Source: Pelagibacterales bacterium SAG-MED39 | GTDB lineage: Bacteria > Pseudomonadota > Alphaproteobacteria > Pelagibacterales > Pelagibacteraceae | DNA length: 64,000 bases | Direction of reading: 5' to 3' | NCBI GenBank assembly: GCA_014653625.1 | Contig: JACWEI010000004.1 | Location: 1-64,000 of the forward strand | Shown: positions 21,551 to 31,706 of the stretch, piece after piece | Numbering within the stretch: position 1 is the first letter of the stretch | Layout: each line of letters starts with the position of its first letter | Made by a program: the position numbers and the translations under genes | The notes under the pieces: model-generated | Seen by the model: the letters and a program-made list of their open reading frames with translations, nothing else | What the model was told of the DNA's origin: nothing | Database searches by the model: none

Positions 21551-21997
21551 ATGGAAAAACTTGATAGAAACCAAATAAAAAATCTTCTTCCACATAGAGA
21601 ACCAATGCTTTTAATTGATGAATTAACGCAAATAAAAAAGTTACATTCTGCAACAGCAATTATGAATGTTAAAAAAGATGGTTTTTATGTACAAGGTCAT
21701 TTTCCTGATCAGCCTGTTATGCCTGGTGTTTTAATAGTTGAAGCATTTGGTCAAGCCGCAGCTGCTCTGACTGCTCATGGAATAGATAAAGAAACTTATG
21801 ATAATAAACTTGTTTTTTTGATGAGTGTAGAAAAAGCAAGATTTAGAAATCCAGTTGTACCTGATTGTAAATTAGAATTAAAGATTGAAGCCATTAGATC
21901 TCATGGCAGAGTTTGGAAATATAAAGGTGAAGCATTTGTAGAGGGAAAAAAAATGGCTGATGCACAATGGTCAGCTACTATTGTCGATAGAAAATAA
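21551..21997 (+). CDS. fabZ: 3-hydroxyacyl-[acyl-carrier-protein] dehydratase
   Basis: LLPHREPMLLID; GHFPDQPVMPGVLIVEA. Confidence 0.96.
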   Translation: MEKLDRNQIKNLLPHREPMLLIDELTQIKKLHSATAIMNVKKDGFYVQGHFPDQPVMPGVLIVEAFGQAAAALTAHGIDKETYDNKLVFLMSVEKARFRNPVVPDCKLELKIEAIRSHGRVWKYKGEAFVEGKKMADAQWSATIVDRK

Positions 21998-22051
21998 TTA
22001 GTAATATTTGTTGATACAAAGAATATTAAAAGTTTTGATAAGTATTCATTA

Positions 22052-23032
22052 ATGTTAAATCCATTTTTTAAAAATGTTGGCCCTTTCAGTATAGAAAAAT
22101 TACTCAGTAGAATAAGTATTGAAAATAAAGAAAATTTTAGAAAAGATAAAATTTACAATGTTTCTGATCTAGTAACTGCCACTGATAAAGATTTAACTTT
22201 TTTTCATTCAAAAAATTATTCTGAATTAGCATCAAAAACTAAAGCTTCTTACTGCATTACCTTAGATAGTCTTTCCCAGTTTTTACCCAGTTCGTGTAAA
22301 AAGATTATTGTTAAAAATGTATTATTGACAATGTCAAAAGTTACAAAGGAATTTTATCCAAAATCAATTGTTGATGATTTTGATGAATCTGCAAAAGAAA
22401 TTTCCAAAACATCTTTTAAGAAAAAAGTAAAATTTGGAAAAAATGTTTTAATAGGAAAAAATGTTAAAATAGGAAAAAATTGTTTAATTGGTCATAATAC
22501 AATTATTGAAAAAAATGTAATCATTGGATCAAGTTGTTCAATTGGTTCTAATGTTATTATAAGAAATACAATTATTAAAGATAATGTAAGTATTTTAGAT
22601 GGTTGTGTTATAGGAAAAAAAGGTTTTGGTTTTTTTCCAAATGATGAAAAAAATATAAGATATCCTCATATTGGAATTGTTATAATAAATGAAAACTGTG
22701 AAATTGGTTGTGGTTCTACAATAGATAGAGGTTCATTATCAAATACAATAATTGGTAAAAATACATATTTAGATAACCAAGTACATATTGCTCACAATAA
22801 TAAAATTGGTGATAATTGCATTATCGCAGGTCAAGTCGGCTTTGCTGGAAGTTCTACTTTAGGTAACAATGTTATGATTGGTGGACAGGCCGGAGTTTCA
22901 GGTCATTTAAAAGTTGGAAGTAATGTTCAAATTGGAGGTGGTAGTGGTGTTATAAAGGATATACCCAACAATACCAAAGTCATGGGATATCCAGCAAAAA
23001 ATTTAAGGGAATTTTTAAAAGATAACAGATGA
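22052..23032 (+). CDS. lpxD: UDP-3-O-(3-hydroxyacyl)glucosamine N-acyltransferase
   Basis: Hexapeptide repeats; VHIAHNNKIGDNCIIAGQVGFAGS. Confidence 0.93.
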   Translation: MLNPFFKNVGPFSIEKLLSRISIENKENFRKDKIYNVSDLVTATDKDLTFFHSKNYSELASKTKASYCITLDSLSQFLPSSCKKIIVKNVLLTMSKVTKEFYPKSIVDDFDESAKEISKTSFKKKVKFGKNVLIGKNVKIGKNCLIGHNTIIEKNVIIGSSCSIGSNVIIRNTIIKDNVSILDGCVIGKKGFGFFPNDEKNIRYPHIGIVIINENCEIGCGSTIDRGSLSNTIIGKNTYLDNQVHIAHNNKIGDNCIIAGQVGFAGSSTLGNNVMIGGQAGVSGHLKVGSNVQIGGGSGVIKDIPNNTKVMGYPAKNLREFLKDNR

Positions 23033-23805
23033 TACACAAGACAGCTATAATAGACCCAAAAGCAAATTTGGATAAAAGTGTTCAAGTAGGCCCTTATTGT
23101 GTGATTGGTCCTAACGTTGAAATTGGAGAAAATACTATAATTCAATCCCATGTTAATATTTCTGGAAATACTAAAATTGGTAAAGAAAACAAAATCTATC
23201 CATTTGTTTCTATTAACGATCCACAAGATTTAAAATATGCTGGAGAATTAACTAATCTGATAATTGGAGATAATAATAAGATCAGAGAGTACGTAACAAT
23301 AAATCCAGGAACAGTTGGAGGTGGTGGAAAAACAGTTATTGGAAACAACTGTTTATTTATGATTTCATCCCATATCGCGCATGATTGTAGTGTAGGAAAT
23401 AATGTAATAATTGCTAACAATGTTCCTTTAGGTGGACACGCAATTATTGAAGATAATGTTGTGATAGGTGGTAACTCGGCAGTTCAACAATTTACAAGAA
23501 TTGGAAGAATGGCAATGATAGGTGGGATGACTGGTGTACTACATGATGTAATTCCTTATGGATTATCAACGGGAAATAGAAATTCATTACAAGGATTAAA
23601 CTTAATTGGATTAAGAAGAGCTAAGTTTGAAAACAGGGATATTTTAGGCTTGAGTGAAGCTTATAAAGAGATTTTTGCCACAAAAAATATCACAGAAAAT
23701 ATTAGTAAATTAAATGGCTCATTTTATGAAAATCCATTAGTTAAAAATGTAATCGATTTTATAACAAAAGATAAGAAAAGATCGATTTGCACACCATTTT
23801 TATAA
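23029..23805 (+). CDS. lpxA: acyl-ACP--UDP-N-acetylglucosamine O-acyltransferase
   Basis: Hexapeptide repeats; SSHIAHDCSVGNNVIIANN; QGLNLIGLRR. Confidence 0.95.
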   Translation: MIHKTAIIDPKANLDKSVQVGPYCVIGPNVEIGENTIIQSHVNISGNTKIGKENKIYPFVSINDPQDLKYAGELTNLIIGDNNKIREYVTINPGTVGGGGKTVIGNNCLFMISSHIAHDCSVGNNVIIANNVPLGGHAIIEDNVVIGGNSAVQQFTRIGRMAMIGGMTGVLHDVIPYGLSTGNRNSLQGLNLIGLRRAKFENRDILGLSEAYKEIFATKNITENISKLNGSFYENPLVKNVIDFITKDKKRSICTPFL

Positions 23806-23806
23806 G

Positions 23807-24601
23807 ATGATAGGATTAATTTTTGGTAATACAGATTTTCCAAAGGAAATTCTCAAAACAGTCAAAAAAAAAAAAATAAAGTATTTGATAATTGATTTGT
23901 CAGAATTAAAGAAATTTAAACAAGATAAAAAATCTTATTCAGTTTCCATAGGTCAATTCGGTAAAATCCTTAATATTCTCAAGGAAAATAAATGTAAAAA
24001 AGTCTTGTTTGCTGGTAAAGTGAACAAACCTAATTTTTCAAAGTTAAGATTAGATTTTAAGGGAATTTATTATATTTCAAGGATAATTAAAGCATCTAAG
24101 CTTGGAGACGCTGCTATTCTTAAGGAAATTATTAAGATATTAGCACAAAACAAAATTAAGACTGAAAATTCATTAAGATTTAATCCTGAGCTATCATTAA
24201 AAAAAGGTAATTATTCCAAAATTAAACCAAATATTCATGATCAAAAAGATATTAGTAAAGCAACTAAAACATTAAATAATTTGCAACAATATACATTTAG
24301 CCAAGGAGTTGTAGTTAGAAATGAAAAAATCGTGGCTATAGAAGGAAAGGGTGGAACTAAAAAAATGCTTGAAAAAAGCAAAAGCAAAAAATTTAGAAAA
24401 CATGGTGTTTTAGTAAAGTTTCCAAAAAAGAAACAAGATCTAAGAGTTGATTTACCTACTATTGGATTAAACACTTTTAAACAAAGTAAAACAACAGGAT
24501 TAAAAGGTATTGTAGTTAAAAACAAACAGCATGTTTTTTTAGATAAAAGCAAATGCATTAAGTTTGCTAATAAAAATAAAATGTTTATCTCAGTAAAATG
24601 A
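23807..24601 (+). CDS. lpxI: UDP-2,3-diacylglucosamine pyrophosphatase LpxI
   Basis: KVLFAGKV; GLKGIVVKNKQHVFLDK; located between lpxA and lpxB. Confidence 0.88.
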   Translation: MIGLIFGNTDFPKEILKTVKKKKIKYLIIDLSELKKFKQDKKSYSVSIGQFGKILNILKENKCKKVLFAGKVNKPNFSKLRLDFKGIYYISRIIKASKLGDAAILKEIIKILAQNKIKTENSLRFNPELSLKKGNYSKIKPNIHDQKDISKATKTLNNLQQYTFSQGVVVRNEKIVAIEGKGGTKKMLEKSKSKKFRKHGVLVKFPKKKQDLRVDLPTIGLNTFKQSKTTGLKGIVVKNKQHVFLDKSKCIKFANKNKMFISVK

Positions 24602-25734
24602 AAAAGATTTTTATATTAACTGGGGAACCTTCAGGAGATAAACTTGCATCAAAAGTCATATCTAAACATCAAATGAACAATCCTAATATTGAATATTCTT
24701 GCGTTGGTGGAACACATTTAAATTCATTAGGAATAAAATCTGTTTTTGATCTAAAAGAAATTACCTATATCGGTTTCACAAGTGTACTTTTAAATATTTT
24801 CAAAATAAAAAACAAAATAAACAAAACTGTTGAAGAGATAATAAAATTTAATCCAGATATTTTGTTTAGTGTAGATAGTCCAGATTTTACTTTAAGAGTT
24901 GCTGAAAAAGTAAAAAATATTAATCCTAATATTAAAACAATACATTATGTGGCGCCTCAGGTTTGGGTTTGGAGAGAAGGAAGAGTTAAAAAGTTTAAGA
25001 AGTTCTTAGATCATATTTTATTATTATTTGATTTTGAAAAAAAATATTTTGATAAAGAAAATATTCCAAATACTTTTGTTGGACATCCATTATTAGAACA
25101 CGAAACTAAAGATAAGATAGATCTATCCAGTATCATACCAGATGATAAACAAATTATTTCTCTTTTTTCTGGAAGCAGATCATCAGAAATAAATTTACTT
25201 TTGCCTATTTTGATAGATTTTATAAATATGATGAATACTAAATTTGATAATTTCACTTTTGTATTTCATGCAACTGATGAAAATAAGAATTTAATTAGTG
25301 AAAAAATTAATAATGTAAATTTAAAAAATGTCGAAGTTATTTCTGATGAAAATATAAAAAAACAAATACTTAACAAATCTACTTTTGCAGTTTCGAAATC
25401 TGGCACTGTTTCTCTTGAAATCTGTAATGCAAAAGTACCTTCTATAATTATCTATAAAATGAATTTTTTAAATTTTTTAATCGTTAAAATGTTAGTCAAA
25501 ATAAAATTTGCTAACATTATCAATATTATAAATAACAAAGAAATAATTCCAGAATTAATACAAAAAGAGTGTAATGCTAAAGAGATTTATAATTCAGTTG
25601 TTTACTTTTTAAAAAATCCAGAATTGATGAAAAAGCAAATTAATGTATGTGAGGAAACTTTATCTAAAATCAGATCAAAAACCTCATCTTCTGATGAAGC
25701 TTCTTCAGTATTAACAAAGTTTCTTATTAGTTAA
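24598..25734 (+). CDS. lpxB: lipid-A-disaccharide synthase
   Basis: GEPSGDKLASKVI; HYVAPQVWVWREGRVKK; FVGHPLLE. Confidence 0.95.
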   Translation: MKKIFILTGEPSGDKLASKVISKHQMNNPNIEYSCVGGTHLNSLGIKSVFDLKEITYIGFTSVLLNIFKIKNKINKTVEEIIKFNPDILFSVDSPDFTLRVAEKVKNINPNIKTIHYVAPQVWVWREGRVKKFKKFLDHILLLFDFEKKYFDKENIPNTFVGHPLLEHETKDKIDLSSIIPDDKQIISLFSGSRSSEINLLLPILIDFINMMNTKFDNFTFVFHATDENKNLISEKINNVNLKNVEVISDENIKKQILNKSTFAVSKSGTVSLEICNAKVPSIIIYKMNFLNFLIVKMLVKIKFANIINIINNKEIIPELIQKECNAKEIYNSVVYFLKNPELMKKQINVCEETLSKIRSKTSSSDEASSVLTKFLIS

Positions 25735-27111
25735 TCTCTTTATTACTTCCTCTTTTCCAAGCGAAATAATTATATCATATATTCCAGGTCCAAATTTTGA
25801 ACCTGTTAAAGATATTCTTAAAGGCTGCCCAACCCCTTTGAAATTAGTATCATTTGATTTAATTAATTCGTTTAATATTGGTTCTAACGTTTCTTTGCTA
25901 AGTTTATCAACATTGCTAAATTGAGTGCTGAAATCAGAAATAACTTTTTTGGCCTTATCATCAATTAACTTGATATCATCTTGGTTAAAAATAACTTCAT
26001 CAATCATTATATATTGGCCATTATCAAATATATCTTCCAAAGTTTTAGCTTTATTTTTAAGGAAGGTAAGGGATTTTTTAATCTTATCTTTTTTATCTGA
26101 TTTAATTTCGCTTTTATATAATTTGCAATACTCGGTTAGTTGTTCGAATAGATTATTTTCATCAATATTTTTAATATAGTGCTCATTCATTGATAAAATT
26201 CTACTCATGTCTAGCTTTGATGGAGATTTACCAATTCCTTCAAGATTAAAATGTTTAATACTTTCATCTAAAGTGAATATTTCCTTATCTTGATAAGACC
26301 ATCCTAATCTAAGAAGATAATTTCTTAGAGCATCCGGCATAATACCAATTTTAGAGTAATCATCTAAAGTAGATGCTTTATCTCTCTTTGATAATTTCTT
26401 TCCCTCAATTGTGTGTATCAAAGGTATATGAGCAAATGAGGGCATCTCCCATTTCATTGCTTGATAAATTTGGATTTGTTTAAAGGTATTAATTTTATGA
26501 TCATCACCTCTAATTATGTGTGTCATATTCATTTGGTGGTCATCAACAGATGCAGATAAGTTATATGTTGGAGTTCCATCATTTCTTAAAATAATAAAAT
26601 CCTCAATAGTATTATTATCAATTTCAACATCACCTTGAACTAAATCTTTTAACACCGATGTTCCATCAATTTTGCTTTTAAATCTTATTACTGGTTTAGT
26701 ATCTTTTGGAGCATCAGTTTCTTTTTTCTCTCTCCATTTTCTATCATAAATATAAGGAATCTTTTTTTGTCTTGCTCTTTTTTTTTGTTCTTCTATTTCT
26801 TCACTTGAACAATAACATTTATATGCATGATCATTTTTAAGTAATTCATTTGCAACTTTTATGTGATCCTCAATTTTTTTTGATTGTATATATTCTTCTC
26901 CATCATAGTTAATACCAATCCATTTAAGGGATTTAATTATTTGATCTTTATATTCGTCTTTTGATCTCTCTTTATCTGTATCTTCTATTCTTAAATAAAA
27001 ATTACCTTTTTGGTTTTTAGAATATAACCAATTAAATAAAGCTGTCCTAACACCACCAATATGCAAAGCTCCAGTAGGGGATGGAGCAAATCTTGTTGCT
27101 ACTTTTTTCAT
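25711..27111 (-). CDS. gltX: glutamyl-tRNA synthetase
   Basis: RFAPSPTGALHIGGVRTALFNW; KLSKRDKAS. Confidence 0.96.
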   Translation of the reverse strand: MKKVATRFAPSPTGALHIGGVRTALFNWLYSKNQKGNFYLRIEDTDKERSKDEYKDQIIKSLKWIGINYDGEEYIQSKKIEDHIKVANELLKNDHAYKCYCSSEEIEEQKKRARQKKIPYIYDRKWREKKETDAPKDTKPVIRFKSKIDGTSVLKDLVQGDVEIDNNTIEDFIILRNDGTPTYNLSASVDDHQMNMTHIIRGDDHKINTFKQIQIYQAMKWEMPSFAHIPLIHTIEGKKLSKRDKASTLDDYSKIGIMPDALRNYLLRLGWSYQDKEIFTLDESIKHFNLEGIGKSPSKLDMSRILSMNEHYIKNIDENNLFEQLTEYCKLYKSEIKSDKKDKIKKSLTFLKNKAKTLEDIFDNGQYIMIDEVIFNQDDIKLIDDKAKKVISDFSTQFSNVDKLSKETLEPILNELIKSNDTNFKGVGQPLRISLTGSKFGPGIYDIIISLGKEEVIKRLTNKKLC

Positions 27112-27133
27112 TGAAAATGTTTAGACTATTTTA

Positions 27134-27811
27134 CTAGAAGTTTCTATATAAAGATACTAATACGCCCTGAACTTTAACTCTATCTGGGCCAAAAATTTTA
27201 GTTTCGTAGTTTTTATTTGCACTTTCAAGTGCTACAACTTTACCTTTTTTTCTAATTCTTTTTAGCATAGCTTCATGTTCATCAATTAATGCAACAACTA
27301 TTTTTCCGTTATCAGCTGTATCAGTTCTTTTAATAATAACAGTATCACCTTCATTAATTCCGGCTTCAATCATTGAATCTCCTTGGACTTTAAGACCAAA
27401 ATAATCACCATTTTTTTCTAGGTTACTTGGTAATGGAATTCTTGAAACCTCATTTTGAATAGCTTCTACGGGCGTTCCTGCAGCTATTTTTCCTAAAACC
27501 GGCACTTCTACATCATCAGACAAAGGTTTTTTTTCATCCAAACCACCTCTAATAACACTAGGTGAAAAACTGTTGTAAATATCATTAGCTGAAGCTGTTT
27601 CTGGTAATTTAATTACTTCTAATGCTCTTGCTTTATGAGCAAGTCTTTTAATAAATCCTCTTTCCTCTAGTGCACTGATTAATCTATGAATTCCTGATTT
27701 AGACTTCAAATTTAGTGACTCTTTCATTTCTTCGTATGAAGGAGATACACCAGAACTTCTCAACTTCTTGTTGATAAATAAAAGCAGGTTTTTTTGTTTT
27801 TTTGTAAGCAT
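27134..27811 (-). CDS. lexA: LexA repressor
   Basis: Winged-helix N-terminus, IAAGTPVEA cleavage site, GDSMIEAGINEGD catalytic Ser. Confidence 0.95.
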   Translation of the reverse strand: MLTKKQKNLLLFINKKLRSSGVSPSYEEMKESLNLKSKSGIHRLISALEERGFIKRLAHKARALEVIKLPETASANDIYNSFSPSVIRGGLDEKKPLSDDVEVPVLGKIAAGTPVEAIQNEVSRIPLPSNLEKNGDYFGLKVQGDSMIEAGINEGDTVIIKRTDTADNGKIVVALIDEHEAMLKRIRKKGKVVALESANKNYETKIFGPDRVKVQGVLVSLYRNF

Positions 27812-27813
27812 AA

Positions 27814-27850
27814 GAACAAATATCGTACAAAATCTGTTCTACAAAAGTTC
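27814..27850 (-). promoter_or_regulatory. candidate LexA (SOS) boxes upstream of lexA
   Basis: Exact GTTC-N7-GTTC at 27836-27850 (GAAC-N7-GAAC on minus) plus degenerate GTAC-N7-GTTC on minus at 27814-27828. Confidence 0.75.
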
Positions 27851-27900
27851 TCTTCAATAAACAATAGTAAAAAAAGCCAATAAAATAAGGCGTTATTTGA

Positions 27901-28692
27901 TTAAAGAACTGAAAAAATAGAATTATTATCTAAATTTTTCAAAAGTGATTCACCAATTAAAAAAGTTTTAATAGAAGTTTTATTTGAGAGCTCTAAAAGT
28001 TCATCCTTTGTTTTAATTCCACTTTCAGAAATCAATGGACCAGCGTGATTAACCAAAATATCATGAATATCAAAAGTTGTATTTATATCAGTTTTTAAAG
28101 TTTTTAGATTTCTATTATTTATTCCTATCAAAACGTCTTTAAATCTTAAAGCACGTTTTGCTTCTTCAACGGTATGAACTTCAACAATTACCGACATATT
28201 TAATCTAAGTGCTTCGTTATATAAATCATCAGCAAGTTTATCACTAACACCAGCCAATATAATTAATATTGCATCAGCTCCATAACTTTTTGCTAAAGGT
28301 ATCTGAAACTTATCTACAAAAAAGTCTTTACATAGAACTGGCAAATTAATTATTTGTTTAATCTTACTTATATGTATCAAGTTTCCTAGAAAAAAATCTT
28401 CTTCAGTTAAAACTGATAAACAAGTAACATTATTATTATTATATATATTAGCTATTTTAACAGGATCATAATCTTTGATAATAACACCCGCTGAAGGGCT
28501 AGCTTTTTTAATTTCAGCAATGACTGAAAATTTGTTTTCTTTGATATTATTTTCGATTTTTTTTTTGAAGTTAATAAATAATTCATTTTTATTAATTGAT
28601 TCATTTAATGAGTCTAGTGAAATAGTTTTTTTTAAATTTACTATTTTTTCACTTTTCTTTTTAATTATTTTTTCAAGAACATTTTCAGTCAT
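27901..28692 (-). CDS. trpC: indole-3-glycerol phosphate synthase
   Basis: VIAEIKKASPSAGVI; LCKDFFVDKFQI; GINNRNLKTL. Confidence 0.96.
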   Translation of the reverse strand: MTENVLEKIIKKKSEKIVNLKKTISLDSLNESINKNELFINFKKKIENNIKENKFSVIAEIKKASPSAGVIIKDYDPVKIANIYNNNNVTCLSVLTEEDFFLGNLIHISKIKQIINLPVLCKDFFVDKFQIPLAKSYGADAILIILAGVSDKLADDLYNEALRLNMSVIVEVHTVEEAKRALRFKDVLIGINNRNLKTLKTDINTTFDIHDILVNHAGPLISESGIKTKDELLELSNKTSIKTFLIGESLLKNLDNNSIFSVL

Positions 28693-29677
28693 TTTGGATT
28701 TTTTCTAAGTGTTTGATAACTTTTTTTGATAAAATATATTCTCTTGCGTTTTTATATGCATCAGCAAAATTTTTATGAGTTTCGTTTACTATTAATCCTG
28801 CCGCTGTATTTAAACAGACAGCTTTAGAAAAATCATTATCCTCACCTTTAAAAATATTAATCATTTTTTCTGCATTAAATTTTGCTTCATCGCCAATGAG
28901 GTTATCAAATTTATCTGCATTGACATTTAATTCTTTAGGGTCAATAACAATTTCAGAAATTTTATTATCTTTTAATTGAATAACATTTGTTTTAGCATAA
29001 GGTGAAATTTCATCTAAACCATCTTCACTATTTACAATCCATGCAAATTTAATGTCTAAATTATTTAAAGCATTAGCAAATATCTTTAAGAGATTTCTGT
29101 CAAAGACACCAACTACTTGTCTCTTTACTAAAGCAGGACTGCTCAATGGACCAATCATGTTAAATATAGTTCTTTTTCCTATTTTTTTTCTTGTAGGTCC
29201 TACAAATCTCATTGCATTATGATAATTAGGTGCAAACATGAAACCAAAATTATTTTTATTAATCTGATCTTCAATTTCGTTTGGTTCTAGATTTATTTTG
29301 ATATTTAAAGCTTCCAATACATCACCGGACCCACACTTTGATGATACCGCTTTATTTCCATGTTTTGCAACTTTAACTCCCATACTAGCAAGCAATAAAG
29401 CAGAGGCTGTTGATATATTAAGTGTATTCATACCGTCACCACCAGTTCCACATGTATCAATACAATTTTTTACATTTACTCTTTTGGATTTATTTCTAAG
29501 TACATATACTCCACCAGCTATTTCATCTGAAGCCTCGCCCTTTGCAGATAAAAGTGTCAAAAAATCAAATATTTCTTGATCTCCGGCTTTACCTTCCATT
29601 AATAATTCAAATGCCGCCTTACTCTCTTCAAATGATAGATTTTCTTTTTTTTTAATTTTTTCTATGAATTGTTTCAT
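28685..29677 (-). CDS. trpD: anthranilate phosphoribosyltransferase
   Basis: CGTGGDGMNTLNISTASALL; KHGNKAVSSKCGSGDVLEAL. Confidence 0.96.
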   Translation of the reverse strand: MKQFIEKIKKKENLSFEESKAAFELLMEGKAGDQEIFDFLTLLSAKGEASDEIAGGVYVLRNKSKRVNVKNCIDTCGTGGDGMNTLNISTASALLLASMGVKVAKHGNKAVSSKCGSGDVLEALNIKINLEPNEIEDQINKNNFGFMFAPNYHNAMRFVGPTRKKIGKRTIFNMIGPLSSPALVKRQVVGVFDRNLLKIFANALNNLDIKFAWIVNSEDGLDEISPYAKTNVIQLKDNKISEIVIDPKELNVNADKFDNLIGDEAKFNAEKMINIFKGEDNDFSKAVCLNTAAGLIVNETHKNFADAYKNAREYILSKKVIKHLEKIQND

Positions 29678-29682
29678 TAATC

Positions 29683-30252
29683 TTAAATTCTAATAAAGTT
29701 TTTTAAAATTTTAATACCTAACTTGGTTTTAATACTTTCAGGATGAAATTGCACTCCATGAACGTGGTATTTTTTATGGTGTATACCCATTATTAACCCA
29801 TCTTTAGTTTCAGCAGTAATTTCAAGATCTTTGGTAAGTGTTTTTTTATCAATAATTAGGCTGTGATAACGAGTTGCCTCAAAGGTTTTTGGGAGATTTT
29901 TCAATACTCCAATTTTTTTTGATATAATTTTACTAGTTTTTCCGTGCATTAGCTTTTTTGCTTGAACAATTTTAGACCCAAATACTTGACCTATAATTTG
30001 ATGGCCTAAGCAAACACCAAGTATAGGTATTTTTTTATATAAAGATTTTACAATTTTAATACAATTACCTGATTGATTGGGATTACCAGGTCCTGGTGAT
30101 ATTACAATTTTGTTATAGTTTCTTTTTAATATTTCTTTTGATGTAATTTTGTCATTTCTAATTACTTCAACATCTACTTTTAAAGATGACAAATAGTGAT
30201 AGAGGTTAAAAGTAAAACTATCGTAATTATCAATTAAAATTATTTTTTTCAT
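29683..30252 (-). CDS. trpG: anthranilate synthase component II (glutamine amidotransferase)
   Basis: NYDSFTFNLYHYL; LGVCLGHQIIGQ; HGVQFHPESI. Confidence 0.95.
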   Translation of the reverse strand: MKKIILIDNYDSFTFNLYHYLSSLKVDVEVIRNDKITSKEILKRNYNKIVISPGPGNPNQSGNCIKIVKSLYKKIPILGVCLGHQIIGQVFGSKIVQAKKLMHGKTSKIISKKIGVLKNLPKTFEATRYHSLIIDKKTLTKDLEITAETKDGLIMGIHHKKYHVHGVQFHPESIKTKLGIKILKNFIRI

Positions 30253-31706
30253 TTTAATGCGTTTATTAGAGCTTTGGCTTTATTTACAGTTTCTTCATAT
30301 TCTTTCAAAGGTTTACTATCAGCAACGATTCCTGCACCAGCTTGAACATAAAATTTATCTTTTTTGGCAACTGCTGTTCTTAAGGCTATACAGGTATCAA
30401 ATTCACCATTAGCAGAAAAGTAACCAATGCCACCTGCATAAATTTTTCTTTTTGTTGTCTCTAATTCATCAATTATCTCCATAGCTCTTATTTTAGGTGC
30501 TCCCGAAACAGTCCCAGCTGGGAAACCTGCTAACAATGATTTAAATTTTGAAAACTTATTATTATATTTTCCAACTACATTTGAAACTATATGCATAACA
30601 TGTGAATATTTTTCAACAATAAAGCTTTCGGTAACTTTTACTGAATTAATTTTTGAAACTTTTCCAGCATCGTTTCTTCCCAGGTCTAAAAGCATTAAAT
30701 GTTCTGAAAGTTCTTTTTTATCATTTAGTAAATCTTTTTCATAGAAGCGATCTTGTTTAGAATTTTTTCCTCGCGGCCTAGTTCCAGCAATAGGTCTTAC
30801 AGTAATATTATTGTTTCTTAATCTAACTAAAATTTCAGGGCTAGCCCCGATTATTTGAAAATCACTAAAGTTAAAGAAAAACATGAATGGGGAGGGGTTT
30901 GTAACTCTAAGTTTTTTATAAATCTCAATTGGTTTCTTTATAAGTTTCGCTTCAAATCTCTGACTTAAAACAACTTGAAATATATCACCAAGTTTGATGT
31001 ATTTTTTTGCTTTTTTAATAATATTGATAAATTTGTTTTTTGAAGTGTTTGATTTAATTGTTAATTTTTTATTATTATTTTTTAATTGAATTGATTTTTT
31101 ATTAAACGAGTGACTTGAAAGATTAAGGAGCTCAGTTTTAATTTGATTAAATTTTTTTAAGTAATTCAATATTTTTTCATCATGAAAAATATTAACAATA
31201 TAAAATATTTTTTTTTTTAAATTATCATAAATGATAAGTGTTCTTGGTCTTAAAAGTCTTACATCAGGTATACCCAGATCATTTTTGCACTTATTTGGAA
31301 TTTTTTCTATATATCGAATAGAATCGTAAGAAAAATAACCTGATATTAAAGAAGATATAGGTGGTAATCCTGAAGGAGTTTTAAATTTGAAATCTTCAAT
31401 TATGTTTTCAATTAATTTTACAGGTTTTTCTTTTAATTTTATTTTTTTATCATTTTTGATTAAGAATGAATTGTTATTATTAAATTCCCAAATCTTATCA
31501 GGTCGTTTACCAAAAATGGTATACCTACCTTTAATTTTCCCTTTTTCAACAGATTCAAAAATAAAGCTATTTTTTTCGATTAAAAAGTTATCAATCAAGT
31601 CTAATATAAAATTATCATTTTTAACTTTTTTAGAAGTGTAAATAATTTGATTTTTTTTGTTTCTATGTCGAAACTTAAATTCTTTGAAGTTTCGATTAAT
31701 TATCAT
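30249..31706 (-). CDS. trpE: anthranilate synthase component I
   Basis: GDIFQVVLSQRFE; RPIAGTRPRG; FPAGTVSGAPKIRAMEIIDELE. Confidence 0.95.
   Translation of the reverse strand: MIINRNFKEFKFRHRNKKNQIIYTSKKVKNDNFILDLIDNFLIEKNSFIFESVEKGKIKGRYTIFGKRPDKIWEFNNNNSFLIKNDKKIKLKEKPVKLIENIIEDFKFKTPSGLPPISSLISGYFSYDSIRYIEKIPNKCKNDLGIPDVRLLRPRTLIIYDNLKKKIFYIVNIFHDEKILNYLKKFNQIKTELLNLSSHSFNKKSIQLKNNNKKLTIKSNTSKNKFINIIKKAKKYIKLGDIFQVVLSQRFEAKLIKKPIEIYKKLRVTNPSPFMFFFNFSDFQIIGASPEILVRLRNNNITVRPIAGTRPRGKNSKQDRFYEKDLLNDKKELSEHLMLLDLGRNDAGKVSKINSVKVTESFIVEKYSHVMHIVSNVVGKYNNKFSKFKSLLAGFPAGTVSGAPKIRAMEIIDELETTKRKIYAGGIGYFSANGEFDTCIALRTAVAKKDKFYVQAGAGIVADSKPLKEYEETVNKAKALINALK

Noticed and set aside
24241-24558. 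105-aa antisense ORF within lpxI (and similar antisense ORFs throughout, e.g. 50250-50591, 33474-33815, 50961-51269)
   Set aside because: Shadow ORFs opposite well-supported coding genes; no recognisable domains
27851-27900. GCC...GGC hairpin (AAGCCAATAAAATAAGGC) as a trpC terminator
   Set aside because: Only a 3-bp stem and no convincing U tract on the minus strand
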